Part shown: positions 1 to 6,911 of the stretch, one piece after another
How the letters are laid out: the number at the start of each line of letters is the position of its first letter
How positions within the stretch are numbered: the stretch's first letter is position 1
Source of the DNA: Clostridiales bacterium
Lineage (GTDB): Bacteria; Bacillota_A; Clostridia; Saccharofermentanales; Saccharofermentanaceae
Assembly (NCBI GenBank): GCA_017649745.1
Contig: JAGCGE010000398.1
Span: 1-8,822, forward strand
Reading direction: 5' to 3'
DNA length: 8,822 bases
Translations under genes and position numbers: made by a program
Notes under the pieces: model-generated
Told to the model about the DNA's origin: nothing
The model's input: the letters and a program-made list of their open reading frames with translations, nothing else
Databases searched by the model: none

Positions 1-1948
1 ATTTGATCAATATTCTGCCGGGCTCATCATGGAAAAGGCCTATATATTCATCTTGCGGGATCACGAACGTTCTTCCCATAATCGCAGATCCGGTTCCTTC
101 GAAAAATCCTGCGATCTTATATTCTCTGATAAACGGAACTACTCCGTCAGGATTGATAGTAAGTTTGATCGTGTCACCGACCTTGATATCTTCTATTCCA
201 GAAAGACGCTTGTTTACATAGATCGTTCCTTTCTCGATCTTATCAGGAATTCCCTTGATCTCATCATAGAACTTGAATCCGCCTTCAGGCATGCCGAAGA
301 AGTATGTATACAAAACAGAATCGCTGTCGTTTAACGATGTGTAGGTATCCTTGATATACAATCTTTCTGTCTCATTTACTCCGTCCAAGTGATCTATAAA
401 CGAGAATGTAGAAGCTCTGCCGCTGCAGTCAACTGTTACATCGTAGTTATAATCAGTGTAGTTCAAAGATACTAACTCGGCCATTCCTACCGCATAGATG
501 ACAACACATAAAGCAGCTGCTGTTACACACATGATACCGCTTCCGACTGTACTCTTTCTTGTCCCGGCTTCGACTGTTGCAAAAGACCATTTCGTCATAT
601 TAAGCTTATCGAAAACAACTTTAAGCCATTCACTTATCTTCTTAAACACTATCGGGAATAAAAGTGCTATTGAAGTTACGGCTGAGATTATACAGATAAG
701 AGCCACAACAAGATTACTGGAAAGTATGCAGCAGATAACTGAAACAGCGAGCAATAATACGCCGATCAAAGTGAGTTTCTTGCTGTACTTATATTCTGTA
801 TCTCTGTTATCAAAGATGATGTCTCTTATCGATGTTTTAAGCGCCTTTAAGATAGCCTTGAGCGGAACAAGGCACTCAACAAGAATCGAAGCGATAAATA
901 CTCCTGCTACAATCAAAAAGGATATAGGTCCTACCTCGATAGTTACGACTCCTCCTTCAGCTGTCTCTATCCTCATGATGCTCGATAGAAGAGGAGCTCT
1001 GACAGCAAGATACAAGACAATACCTGGGATCGCACCGATCAGGGCGTAAAGAATGTTTTCGAGAAGAAGGATAAAACATGTCTTTCTCATGCTCATACCA
1101 AGGCTTCGAAGAGTACCGATAAATGACATCCTCTCGCTTACTATCCTCTCGCTTATAGAGATCGTAACGAAGATAACAAGAAGGAAGGAGATCGCGAAAA
1201 CGATGTAAAAAAACACTTTGATATCACTTAACGTCTTCATATCCTCTTTGCTGATCTTAAGTTCGGATACAGTTGCCTGAGTAAGTTCGTTTTTAAGTAT
1301 CTTCTCATTAGCTTCAAGATCAGCATCCTCATCAAAATCAACGAGCATCATCATGGTGTTCCTGACACCAAATGACAACATGTCATTCGCCTCAAGATTT
1401 ACGATCGCAATAGGTGAAGTCTTCAAAAGAGGATTCGAGTTTGTTGAAGGAAGCACATCCCTGATCTTAAACTCATGCTCACCATTGGCTCTGTCATGAA
1501 ATATGATCGTGTCGCCTTTTTGATATCCATACTTTTGTGCAAGCACAGAAGTTATAACTGTCTCATTATCCTGAAGCTCATTAAAATCGATAAACTTCAT
1601 GTCATAAGCTGCCTTAGGATCAAGTCCGTATATACTGTATGTCTCCTTATTTACAAAAGCGATCTCACTCTCGATCTCCTTATATACGATCTCTTTATTG
1701 ATGTATATAGGAAGATCCCTATACTCTGAGATATTCTCCGGAAGATCGATCTCTCTTTTTGATTCGATCATAAGATCAGCCGTCGCTACATTTCCGTAGA
1801 CCTCTTCAACAAGTTTTCCGAGTGAATCGCCGATATCAATACAGAACAATGCCGACAATACACAAAGGAATATCGAGAATGTCATAAGAAACGTTCTTAA
1901 AGGTTTTTTGAATATATTTTTGAATGAATTCTTTAGTATGATCTTCAT
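1..1948 (-). CDS. FtsX/MacB-type ABC transporter permease (partial, C-terminus beyond window)
   Basis: Membrane subunit of an ABC transporter of the FtsX/MacB/LolC permease superfamily; it would pair with a cytoplasmic ATPase not seen here. I read 649 uninterrupted codons from ATG at 1948, and the frame is still open at position 1. The N-terminus is basic (MKIILKNSFKNIFKKPLRT), followed by a membrane segment at about residues 17-37. A large extracellular domain spans about 40-240. A first FtsX core with three hydrophobic segments lies at about 240-365 and contains the typical cytoplasmic loop ISERIVSERMSFIGTLRSLG. Two closely spaced membrane segments follow at about 388-436. A second MacB-like segment lies at about 455-490, with a second extracellular domain after it. 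The second FtsX core must lie off the window, so the full protein should be roughly 800 residues or more. GAGGTG at 1954-1959 lies 5 bases before the ATG, supporting this start. The gene begins 12 bases after the peptidase stop, so the two are probably one operon. Members of this family export peptides or lipoproteins or sense antimicrobial peptides; the substrate cannot be told here. Confidence 0.86.
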   Translation of the reverse strand, partial: MKIILKNSFKNIFKKPLRTFLMTFSIFLCVLSALFCIDIGDSLGKLVEEVYGNVATADLMIESKREIDLPENISEYRDLPIYINKEIVYKEIESEIAFVNKETYSIYGLDPKAAYDMKFIDFNELQDNETVITSVLAQKYGYQKGDTIIFHDRANGEHEFKIRDVLPSTNSNPLLKTSPIAIVNLEANDMLSFGVRNTMMMLVDFDEDADLEANEKILKNELTQATVSELKISKEDMKTLSDIKVFFYIVFAISFLLVIFVTISISERIVSERMSFIGTLRSLGMSMRKTCFILLLENILYALIGAIPGIVLYLAVRAPLLSSIMRIETAEGGVVTIEVGPISFLIVAGVFIASILVECLVPLKAILKALKTSIRDIIFDNRDTEYKYSKKLTLIGVLLLAVSVICCILSSNLVVALICIISAVTSIALLFPIVFKKISEWLKVVFDKLNMTKWSFATVEAGTRKSTVGSGIMCVTAAALCVVIYAVGMAELVSLNYTDYNYDVTVDCSGRASTFSFIDHLDGVNETERLYIKDTYTSLNDSDSVLYTYFFGMPEGGFKFYDEIKGIPDKIEKGTIYVNKRLSGIEDIKVGDTIKLTINPDGVVPFIREYKIAGFFEGTGSAIMGRTFVIPQDEYIGLFHDEPGRILIK

Positions 1949-1960
1949 CTTTACACCTCA

Positions 1961-3961
1961 TTAATGCCATCTTGAAATACGATTTTCCGGCGCCACATAC
2001 ATTCCGTCACCTTCTTTGACGCCGTACGTCTCATAAAATTCGTTCGTAGTTGAAAGTATGGAATTGACTCGTAAGATAGATGGGCTGTGTTCATCAGTCT
2101 CAAGTGCTGTCATCAAATTCTCCGAAGTCGTTTTCGAGCTCCAGATCTTCGCATAGTTAATAAAGAGCTTTTCCCTGTCTTCCTTATTCTTTGTGATATT
2201 CATAAGGCACTCCATAGCACCAAGATCAGCATAGTTTTCGCCAAGTGTCTGCTCACCGTTAACATGGTAAACTTCAAAGATCGTAAAGTTATCTTCAAAA
2301 TACGATATCGCTGTCTTATTACGTTCCTCCAGCGTGGCAACATCTTTTTCGCTTATCCAGGAAGGATCATAATTACCGTTCATATCAAAATAGATACAGT
2401 TACTGTCAAAAGCATGTCCCATCTCATGCGCGATAACCATTCCGATGCCTCCGAGATTGGTATAATAATCGGCATTGATGTCAAACATCGGATAAATAAG
2501 TATTCCCGTATTGATCGTTATCGTATTTAATGAAGCCTCATAGCAAGCATTCACAACGACCATATCCATACCCGGTATAGTCCTGTCCTGCTCCCTTTTT
2601 AAAGAATCCATACTTTCCTGATTCTTCTTGACCTTATAGTTCTTGACCAACTCATACCAGTTATCCCCGCAGATATCCTTATACTCATTCGTATCCTGTC
2701 GTTTAAGGTCCATACCGGTCTTATAGATGATGTTATCGAGTTTTATAAGAAGGTCATTTCTGGTCTGTTCCGAAAGCCAGTCTGCCTCAGTTATCAGAAC
2801 TCTATAGCTTTCCTTAATGTCATCGCACATGGATCTTATATAGTTGTCAGTCTCTTCGTCATACCATACCTCAACATAGAGAGGATCGACCTCAGCCGTC
2901 ATAAGATTCATGATCTTATCTTCTGCCTGAGTATCAAGGTCTTTATAATCGATCGAATCATAGATCTTGAGCACATCATAAGAAGGAGCTATAAAATCCA
3001 TATACTCATTCTCGAACCTGCTTAGCTCCCACGCTTTAACGGCATCAAGGTTTTCATCAGTAAAGACTTGGCCCAAGTATTTCAGCTGCTCCTCATTAAA
3101 GACCATGAACCTGTCGAGATTACTTTCATCAAATCCCATCTCCTTCAGGTAACCGATGACATCAAATCCGCTAAACACTTCGGTGATCTCATCTTTATCA
3201 TAGACCTTAATGTACTTATAAGGGTTCGTTGTCCTAACTATCTCCATATCGGAATTCATATAGATATTCAGAACAAGATTTGCCAGATCAAGACCCATCT
3301 TGTCAGCCTTTTCCTTCTCGAAAACAACCTTTGAACCGTCTGTTCCTACTGCCTTAACTTCCTCAAGCGGATCAAAGCTGTGAGTCAGCTCTTCAAAATC
3401 AGCATTCAGGATACCTGTATACTGATCAAAGAGGATACTCTTTCTTTTGGAGTCAGATATATCACCTTCTATCTCTATCTTAAGGATGCTCTGAAGTCCG
3501 AATCTGCTGCATACCTTGGCATCCGCTTTCATGAGTTCATCCATCGAATCTGCATTCTTTATCTCTTCGAGCATCTCCTTGATATCTTCAGGAACATCAC
3601 TACCCTCGAAATCATAATTCAGGTAATACTCATAAGCTGTCTTAACGATATCTTCTTCGCTTCCCTTTTCGTATCCGTCTCCTGCTGCGACATCATCAAT
3701 GATCACTCTGATCCTGTCGTTTATGACGTCCTGATCAAAGCCGTCATCAGCATAATCTTTTCCGTATTTGATCTTACTGTTCATAAGTGATTTGCCGTTA
3801 ACATAATTGTAGAAATTATCTTCCGGATCCATATCTATCTTTTCTGAGATCGCAGCAGAATCCATTTCATTCTTTTTAATCTTCTCGACTCTTACACAGC
3901 CTGAGATCATCGTCATTGCCACTGCGAAAACCAGAGCACTTCCAATAAATCTTTTCATCAT
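1961..3961 (-). CDS. M13 family (neprilysin/PepO-like) zinc metallopeptidase, lipoprotein
   Basis: Predicted membrane-anchored endopeptidase that cuts oligopeptides outside the cell. From ATG at 3961 it has 666 residues, near the usual M13 length. The N-terminus is a lipoprotein signal peptide, with lipobox ISGC and Cys22 as the lipid-modified residue. The all-helical M13 N-terminal domain covers about 40-430 and the catalytic domain about 465-666. The zinc motif HEMGH is at 512-516. The third ligand is Glu575 in ENYADLG, 63 residues after the first His, the same spacing as in human neprilysin (H583, E646), with Asp579 four residues later. NACY at 471-474 matches the substrate-binding NAxY motif. 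His625 in DEHSP, with the Arg six residues later, matches the transition-state His and substrate Arg of the family. The C-terminus ends ISRWH, so it lacks the terminal CxxW of animal members. All catalytic residues I can check are present, so it should be active. Its stop is 12 bases before the permease start. An in-frame ATG at 3976 is less likely because the best Shine-Dalgarno sequence lies after it. Confidence 0.93.
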   Translation of the reverse strand: MMKRFIGSALVFAVAMTMISGCVRVEKIKKNEMDSAAISEKIDMDPEDNFYNYVNGKSLMNSKIKYGKDYADDGFDQDVINDRIRVIIDDVAAGDGYEKGSEEDIVKTAYEYYLNYDFEGSDVPEDIKEMLEEIKNADSMDELMKADAKVCSRFGLQSILKIEIEGDISDSKRKSILFDQYTGILNADFEELTHSFDPLEEVKAVGTDGSKVVFEKEKADKMGLDLANLVLNIYMNSDMEIVRTTNPYKYIKVYDKDEITEVFSGFDVIGYLKEMGFDESNLDRFMVFNEEQLKYLGQVFTDENLDAVKAWELSRFENEYMDFIAPSYDVLKIYDSIDYKDLDTQAEDKIMNLMTAEVDPLYVEVWYDEETDNYIRSMCDDIKESYRVLITEADWLSEQTRNDLLIKLDNIIYKTGMDLKRQDTNEYKDICGDNWYELVKNYKVKKNQESMDSLKREQDRTIPGMDMVVVNACYEASLNTITINTGILIYPMFDINADYYTNLGGIGMVIAHEMGHAFDSNCIYFDMNGNYDPSWISEKDVATLEERNKTAISYFEDNFTIFEVYHVNGEQTLGENYADLGAMECLMNITKNKEDREKLFINYAKIWSSKTTSENLMTALETDEHSPSILRVNSILSTTNEFYETYGVKEGDGMYVAPENRISRWH

Positions 3962-3966
3962 TCTAT

Positions 3967-3971
3967 CTCCT
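3967..3971 (-). promoter_or_regulatory. Ribosome binding site deciding the peptidase start
   Basis: AGGAG on the minus strand lies 5 bases before the ATG at 3961 and 8 bases before the ATG at 3958. It lies inside the coding region that would result from the ATG at 3976, so that upstream start is unlikely. Either of the adjacent ATGs gives a compact lipoprotein signal peptide starting M(M)KRF. Confidence 0.7.
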
Positions 3972-3991
3972 GTCATTTTTCTGATGACTGG

Positions 3992-4000
3992 ATAGTAGCA
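3992..4000 (-). promoter_or_regulatory. Candidate promoter (-10) for the peptidase-permease operon
   Basis: On the minus strand the sequence TGCTACTAT fits an extended -10 element (TGn followed by TACTAT, 4 of 6 to TATAAT). It lies about 30 bases upstream of the peptidase start. The region 15-18 bases further upstream is a T-rich run without a clear TTGACA, so this rests on the -10 alone. Other A/T-rich -10-like sequences near 4090-4120 could serve instead. Confidence 0.3.
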
Positions 4001-4113
4001 TTGGAAAAAACCGAAAAAAGAAATCTGTTGCCAGTTGTATTGATTGCGTGGTGAAATGCATTTTTGTGGTCACCGATCAACAAAATCAAATAATAATATA
4101 TATTTTTTGTGTT

Positions 4114-4148
4114 TATAATATATCTTTTTTGTTCATCTGTGATAGAAT
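4114..4148 (+). promoter_or_regulatory. Candidate -10 elements for the surface-protein gene
   Basis: There are two options. TATAAT at 4114-4119 is a perfect -10 consensus, but the bases 15-18 upstream are only A/T-rich with no TTGACA match. TGATAGAAT at 4140-4148 fits an extended -10 (TGn plus TAGAAT, 5 of 6). Transcription from these would leave a leader of very roughly 130 or 100 bases before the ATG at 4254. The second start would place the 4158-4205 inverted repeat at the beginning of the transcript. A true start site cannot be decided from sequence. Confidence 0.4.
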
Positions 4149-4157
4149 GTGGCTGTT

Positions 4158-4205
4158 GTTCACAATTGCTTGTAAACGCCTGATATTACTGCACAAAATG
4201 TGAAC
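4158..4205. repeat. Imperfect inverted repeat upstream of the surface-protein gene
   Basis: The arms GTTCACAATT (4158-4167) and AAATGTGAAC (4196-4205) are complementary at 9 of 10 positions, separated by 28 bases. The centre-to-centre spacing is 38 bases, so a dimeric operator with looping or a leader hairpin are both possible. There is no T-tract after the right arm, so it is not a normal terminator. A further GTTCA lies at 4131-4135 in direct orientation to the left arm. Confidence 0.45.
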
Positions 4206-4238
4206 TTTCAAAACATTGTCAACAAAATGACAAACCAG

Positions 4239-4246
4239 AAGGAAGG
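4239..4246 (+). promoter_or_regulatory. Ribosome binding site of the surface-protein gene
   Basis: AAGGAAGG ends 7 bases before the ATG at 4254, which is good Shine-Dalgarno spacing. The GTG at 4200 in the same frame has no such site, and starting there would put 18 polar residues before the signal peptide. ATG 4254 is therefore the better start. Confidence 0.75.
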
Positions 4247-4253
4247 TATTGAA

Positions 4254-6863
4254 ATGAAACGATTAGTAAATCTTGGTGCCGCATTCCTAAGTGCGGCTAC
4301 GGTCTTACCGTGTTTGTTCAGTTTTCCGGTAAACGCGGCAACTAACGTTAAGATCGACGCAAACAATTTCCCGAATGCTACATTCAGGAGCATTATCAAG
4401 AACGATTTCGACAAGGATAATAATGGATATCTTACTGACAACGAACTTGTCTATGCTACGAATATCCATTGCGAGAATCAGGGCATCGATGACATCACAG
4501 GCGTAGAGTATTTCTACAATCTTGAAGGTCTCTGGTGTAAGGGCAATCACCTTTCAAGCTGGGATCTTTCTCAGAACAAGCATCTTAAAGGAGTATGGTG
4601 TTCCTTTAACGATTTCACTTCACTTAGTTTCCCTGGAAATGATGAGCTTGAATGGGTTTATTGCTTTGAATGTGATCTTTATTCACTTGATCTTTCTAAC
4701 AACCCTAACCTTGCTTATCTTGAGTGTAACAACAATCCTAATCTGTCGAGACTTGATCTCAGCAACAATCCAAAACTCGAGAATCTTTTCTGCAGCAAGT
4801 GCGGACTTACTTATCTTGATGTATCTAACTGTCCTCTTCTTTGTGATCTGACATGTTACGAAAATAATCTCACTACTCTTGATGTATCCAACAACCTTCT
4901 TCTCAAGAGACTTGATTATTGGTGGAATGAGAACCTTGGAAATGTTGATGTCACAATGCTTAAGGACCTTGAATACCTTAACTGCGCAAAGACAGCTCTT
5001 ACAAAGATCGACGTAACTCATAACCCTGAGCTTTTCGAGCTTGTCTGCGGTTATAATGATGGTCTTACTTCTATTGATCTTTCTAAGAATCCTAAACTTG
5101 CTTATTTCGCATGTGAGTGTGACGTTAATCTTAAATCACTTGATCTGTCACACAATCCAAGACTTTATTACCTTCTCGCATTTGGTCTTACAAAGATCAA
5201 GTGGTCAGATGAAGGTATCGATATCAGTAAGAACAGCCGTCTTTGCAAAGCTTATAACGAAGGCGTATATGTACATGAGACAGAAAAACTCGGTTATGTT
5301 TATTCAAAGACTATCGATTACGGCGGAAGTTCAGACCCGTTCGATGAATTAAGACATTGTGTCTGCTTTGACGATGATACAAAGATAACCGCAAAATACA
5401 ATGGTACAGATGTTCCTGACAGTGTTATCGATAAAAACGACGGTCATTCCAACTCTTCTACTTTTTCAACAAGAGGTGAAGCTATCCAGGCTCTTTATGA
5501 GAAGGCTGGTAGTCCTAAAGTTAGCGGAACTTCAAGATTTACAGATATCTCCGGTTCTCCTTATGCAAATGCTATCAAATGGGGTGAGCAGAATAATATC
5601 TGTTTTGGATTCCCTAATATCAGTTCTAATACATTCTGCCCTAACGATCTTGTCAGCAGACAGGATTTCGCACTCATGGCTCACAGATTTGCAGGTTTAA
5701 TGAATTTCGGTACAGCCATGGACTATGGTAGAACTGACTGGTTCCCTGATTTCAAAGAGATCGACTTCTATGCTTGGGTTCCATTCACATGGGCTATCCA
5801 GTTCGGCGTTGTAACACCTATCAACGATTATCTCTATCCTAAGGGAAGAATGACAAAGAACGAACTTTCAGCAGGTGTTGATAAGATCTTCCATCTTGAT
5901 CAGGCTGCTTCCTACTCTGCAAGGGTCGGCGGTAACTATGGTGCTGATTATGTTGCACCTGGCGGTGGTTCTAACTCAGGCGGAGGATCTAACGGCGGTG
6001 GTTACGGCGGATATACCGCAGGCACTACACGTCCTTCAGGATCCAAATCAGGATCAGGTTCAGGATCTTCCTCAAGTTCAAAGACACCTGTTATCGATAT
6101 CAAAGTAGATCCAAATGCTAAAGACGGTACTTTCGAAGATTTCGTAGAGCGTCTCTATAACATCGCTCTCGGAAGAAATTCAGAAGCTGATGGTAAGAAT
6201 TACTGGTGTGAGCATGTAGGTAACGGAGATCTTACAGGTGCAGATTGTGCCAAGTTCTTCCTTACAAGCCAGGAGTTCAAGGACAGAGGTCTCAATGATG
6301 CTGATTTCGTAAGGATCCTTTACTGGACATTCTTTAACCGTGATGCAGCTAATGATCCTGATGGTTACAAGTTCTGGCTCGACAGCCTTGATACATCAGG
6401 CAGAGACACAGTAGTTGACTGTTTCGTTAACTCAACAGAATGGTGTAACGTCTGTGCTTCATACGGTGTTAAGTCAGGCGCTACAAGAGCTAAGGCAACT
6501 ATCGCTTCAAATAATGCGATCGGATTTGCTACAAGACTTTATACAAAGTGCTTAGGTCGTGATCCTGAGCAGGATGGTCTTAATTTCTGGAGCCTTGGTC
6601 TTACTAATCTTGAGCTTACAGGTTCTCAGGCAGCTCATCAGTTCTTTACATGTAAGGAGTTCAATGATCATAACTTCGACAATAAAGAACTTCTCACAAG
6701 AATGTACAGAACATTCATGGGACGTGAGCCTGATGACGCTGGTCTAACTTACTGGATCGACAAGATGAACAACGGTATGACCAAAGAACAGGCATTAGAC
6801 GAGTTCGTAAGATCTCAGGAGTTCACTCAGATCTGTAAGGACTACGCGATCGACAGAGGATAA
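4254..6863 (+). CDS. Secreted leucine-rich-repeat surface protein with SLH-like and DUF4214 regions
   Basis: Predicted extracellular or wall-associated protein of 869 residues; its partner is unknown, and the domains suggest binding or adhesion rather than catalysis. In order: signal peptide 1-28 (basic start MKRL, hydrophobic core, cleavage after VNA); EF-hand-type loop DKDNNGYLTDNE at 53-64, with Asp/Asp/Asn/Gly/Glu in calcium-ligand positions; leucine-rich repeats from about 90 to 304, each 21-22 residues with consensus LxxLxCxxNxLxxLDLSxNPx; a connecting segment to about 404; SLH-like units at about 405-548; a Gly/Ser-rich linker at 559-610; and two DUF4214 segments at about 627-743 and 757-869, with the LGRxPexDGlxyW-type signature. 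There is no LPxTG motif or C-terminal membrane anchor, so attachment would depend on the SLH-like part. The mature protein has 28 cysteines by my count. A strong terminator follows the stop. Such mosaics are typical of gut and rumen Clostridia. Family assignments are by recognition of motifs, not by a search. Confidence 0.9.
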   Translation: MKRLVNLGAAFLSAATVLPCLFSFPVNAATNVKIDANNFPNATFRSIIKNDFDKDNNGYLTDNELVYATNIHCENQGIDDITGVEYFYNLEGLWCKGNHLSSWDLSQNKHLKGVWCSFNDFTSLSFPGNDELEWVYCFECDLYSLDLSNNPNLAYLECNNNPNLSRLDLSNNPKLENLFCSKCGLTYLDVSNCPLLCDLTCYENNLTTLDVSNNLLLKRLDYWWNENLGNVDVTMLKDLEYLNCAKTALTKIDVTHNPELFELVCGYNDGLTSIDLSKNPKLAYFACECDVNLKSLDLSHNPRLYYLLAFGLTKIKWSDEGIDISKNSRLCKAYNEGVYVHETEKLGYVYSKTIDYGGSSDPFDELRHCVCFDDDTKITAKYNGTDVPDSVIDKNDGHSNSSTFSTRGEAIQALYEKAGSPKVSGTSRFTDISGSPYANAIKWGEQNNICFGFPNISSNTFCPNDLVSRQDFALMAHRFAGLMNFGTAMDYGRTDWFPDFKEIDFYAWVPFTWAIQFGVVTPINDYLYPKGRMTKNELSAGVDKIFHLDQAASYSARVGGNYGADYVAPGGGSNSGGGSNGGGYGGYTAGTTRPSGSKSGSGSGSSSSSKTPVIDIKVDPNAKDGTFEDFVERLYNIALGRNSEADGKNYWCEHVGNGDLTGADCAKFFLTSQEFKDRGLNDADFVRILYWTFFNRDAANDPDGYKFWLDSLDTSGRDTVVDCFVNSTEWCNVCASYGVKSGATRAKATIASNNAIGFATRLYTKCLGRDPEQDGLNFWSLGLTNLELTGSQAAHQFFTCKEFNDHNFDNKELLTRMYRTFMGREPDDAGLTYWIDKMNNGMTKEQALDEFVRSQEFTQICKDYAIDRG
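4521..5162 (+). repeat. Tandem leucine-rich repeats (ten units of 63 or 66 bases)
   Basis: Ten consecutive units of 21 or 22 residues cover residues 90-303 of the surface protein (lengths 21,21,21,22,21,21,22,21,22,22). Each begins with Leu, has a second hydrophobic residue at position 4, usually Cys at position 6, and ends in a pattern like LDLSNNPx or IDVTHNPx. Partial units flank both sides, one before (around residues 72-89) and one degenerate longer unit after 304. The units are diverged at DNA level, so this is an old protein repeat and not a recent DNA amplification. Confidence 0.88.
6132..6860 (+). repeat. Duplicated DUF4214 region
   Basis: Two related segments, residues 627-743 and 757-869 of the surface protein, each contain two copies of a motif of the form F-x-x-R-L/M-Y-x-x-x-L/F-x-R-x-x-x-x-x-G-x-x-Y/F-W, followed by a hydrophobic helix ending near F-x-x-S/C-x-E-F. 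The four anchors are LYNIALGRNSEADGKNYW, LYWTFFNRDAANDPDGYKFW, LYTKCLGRDPEQDGLNFW and MYRTFMGREPDDAGLTYW. DUF4214 (Pfam) is widespread at the ends of extracellular proteins; its role here is unknown. Confidence 0.8.
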
Positions 6864-6874
6864 TTACCCGCTAT

Positions 6875-6910
6875 AAAAAGGAGCTGAGACTTGAGTTTCT
6901 CAGCTCTTTT
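6875..6910. terminator. Bidirectional rho-independent terminator between convergent genes
   Basis: A perfect 9-base stem, GAGCTGAGA (6881-6889) with TCTCAGCTC (6898-6906), encloses an 8-base loop. It is followed by TTTT on the plus strand and, after one unpaired base, by a T-run on the minus strand (AAAAA at 6875-6879). It begins 11 bases after the surface-protein stop and ends just before the acetyltransferase stop, so it can serve both genes. Confidence 0.88.
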
Positions 6911-6911
6911 A

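Larger units (their letters stand above)
3977..4253. other. Divergent AT-rich intergenic control region
   Basis: This is the only sizeable non-coding stretch of the window, between the divergent peptidase and surface-protein genes. It is very AT-rich between about 4081 and 4130. It holds candidate promoters for both directions, an imperfect inverted repeat at 4158-4205, and three copies of the half-site GTTCA (4131-4135, 4158-4162 and, inverted, 4201-4205). I found no RNA gene, no terminator and no convincing small reading frame. An in-frame GTG at 4200 could extend the surface protein by 18 residues but has no good Shine-Dalgarno sequence. Confidence 0.6.

Noticed and set aside
498..1049. 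Plus-strand reading frame of 183 codons opposite the ABC permease
   Set aside because: It lies wholly within the minus-strand permease, which has a continuous frame with clear membrane segments and FtsX features. The plus-strand product has no recognisable motif or ribosome binding site.
2087..2530. Plus-strand reading frame of 147 codons opposite the peptidase
   Set aside because: It is antisense to the catalytic domain with the HEMGH and ENYAD motifs; the frame is a by-product of codon use.
4062..4085. TTTTGT / ACAAAA short inverted repeat around a GGTCACC sequence
   Set aside because: Only 6-base A/T-rich arms around a 12-base spacer, expected by chance in such AT-rich DNA.
4200..4253. 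GTG-initiated 18-residue N-terminal extension of the surface protein
   Set aside because: No Shine-Dalgarno site before 4200, the residues are polar and would precede the signal peptide, and an excellent site precedes the ATG at 4254.
3962..4253. Riboswitch or small RNA gene in the divergent region
   Set aside because: No known riboswitch core, no GC-rich multi-stem structure and no terminator seen; only the simple inverted repeat at 4158-4205.
5928..6080. Repetitive Gly/Ser-coding DNA as a possible variable tandem repeat
   Set aside because: It is a low-complexity linker without an exact repeated DNA unit, so copy-number variation is not indicated.
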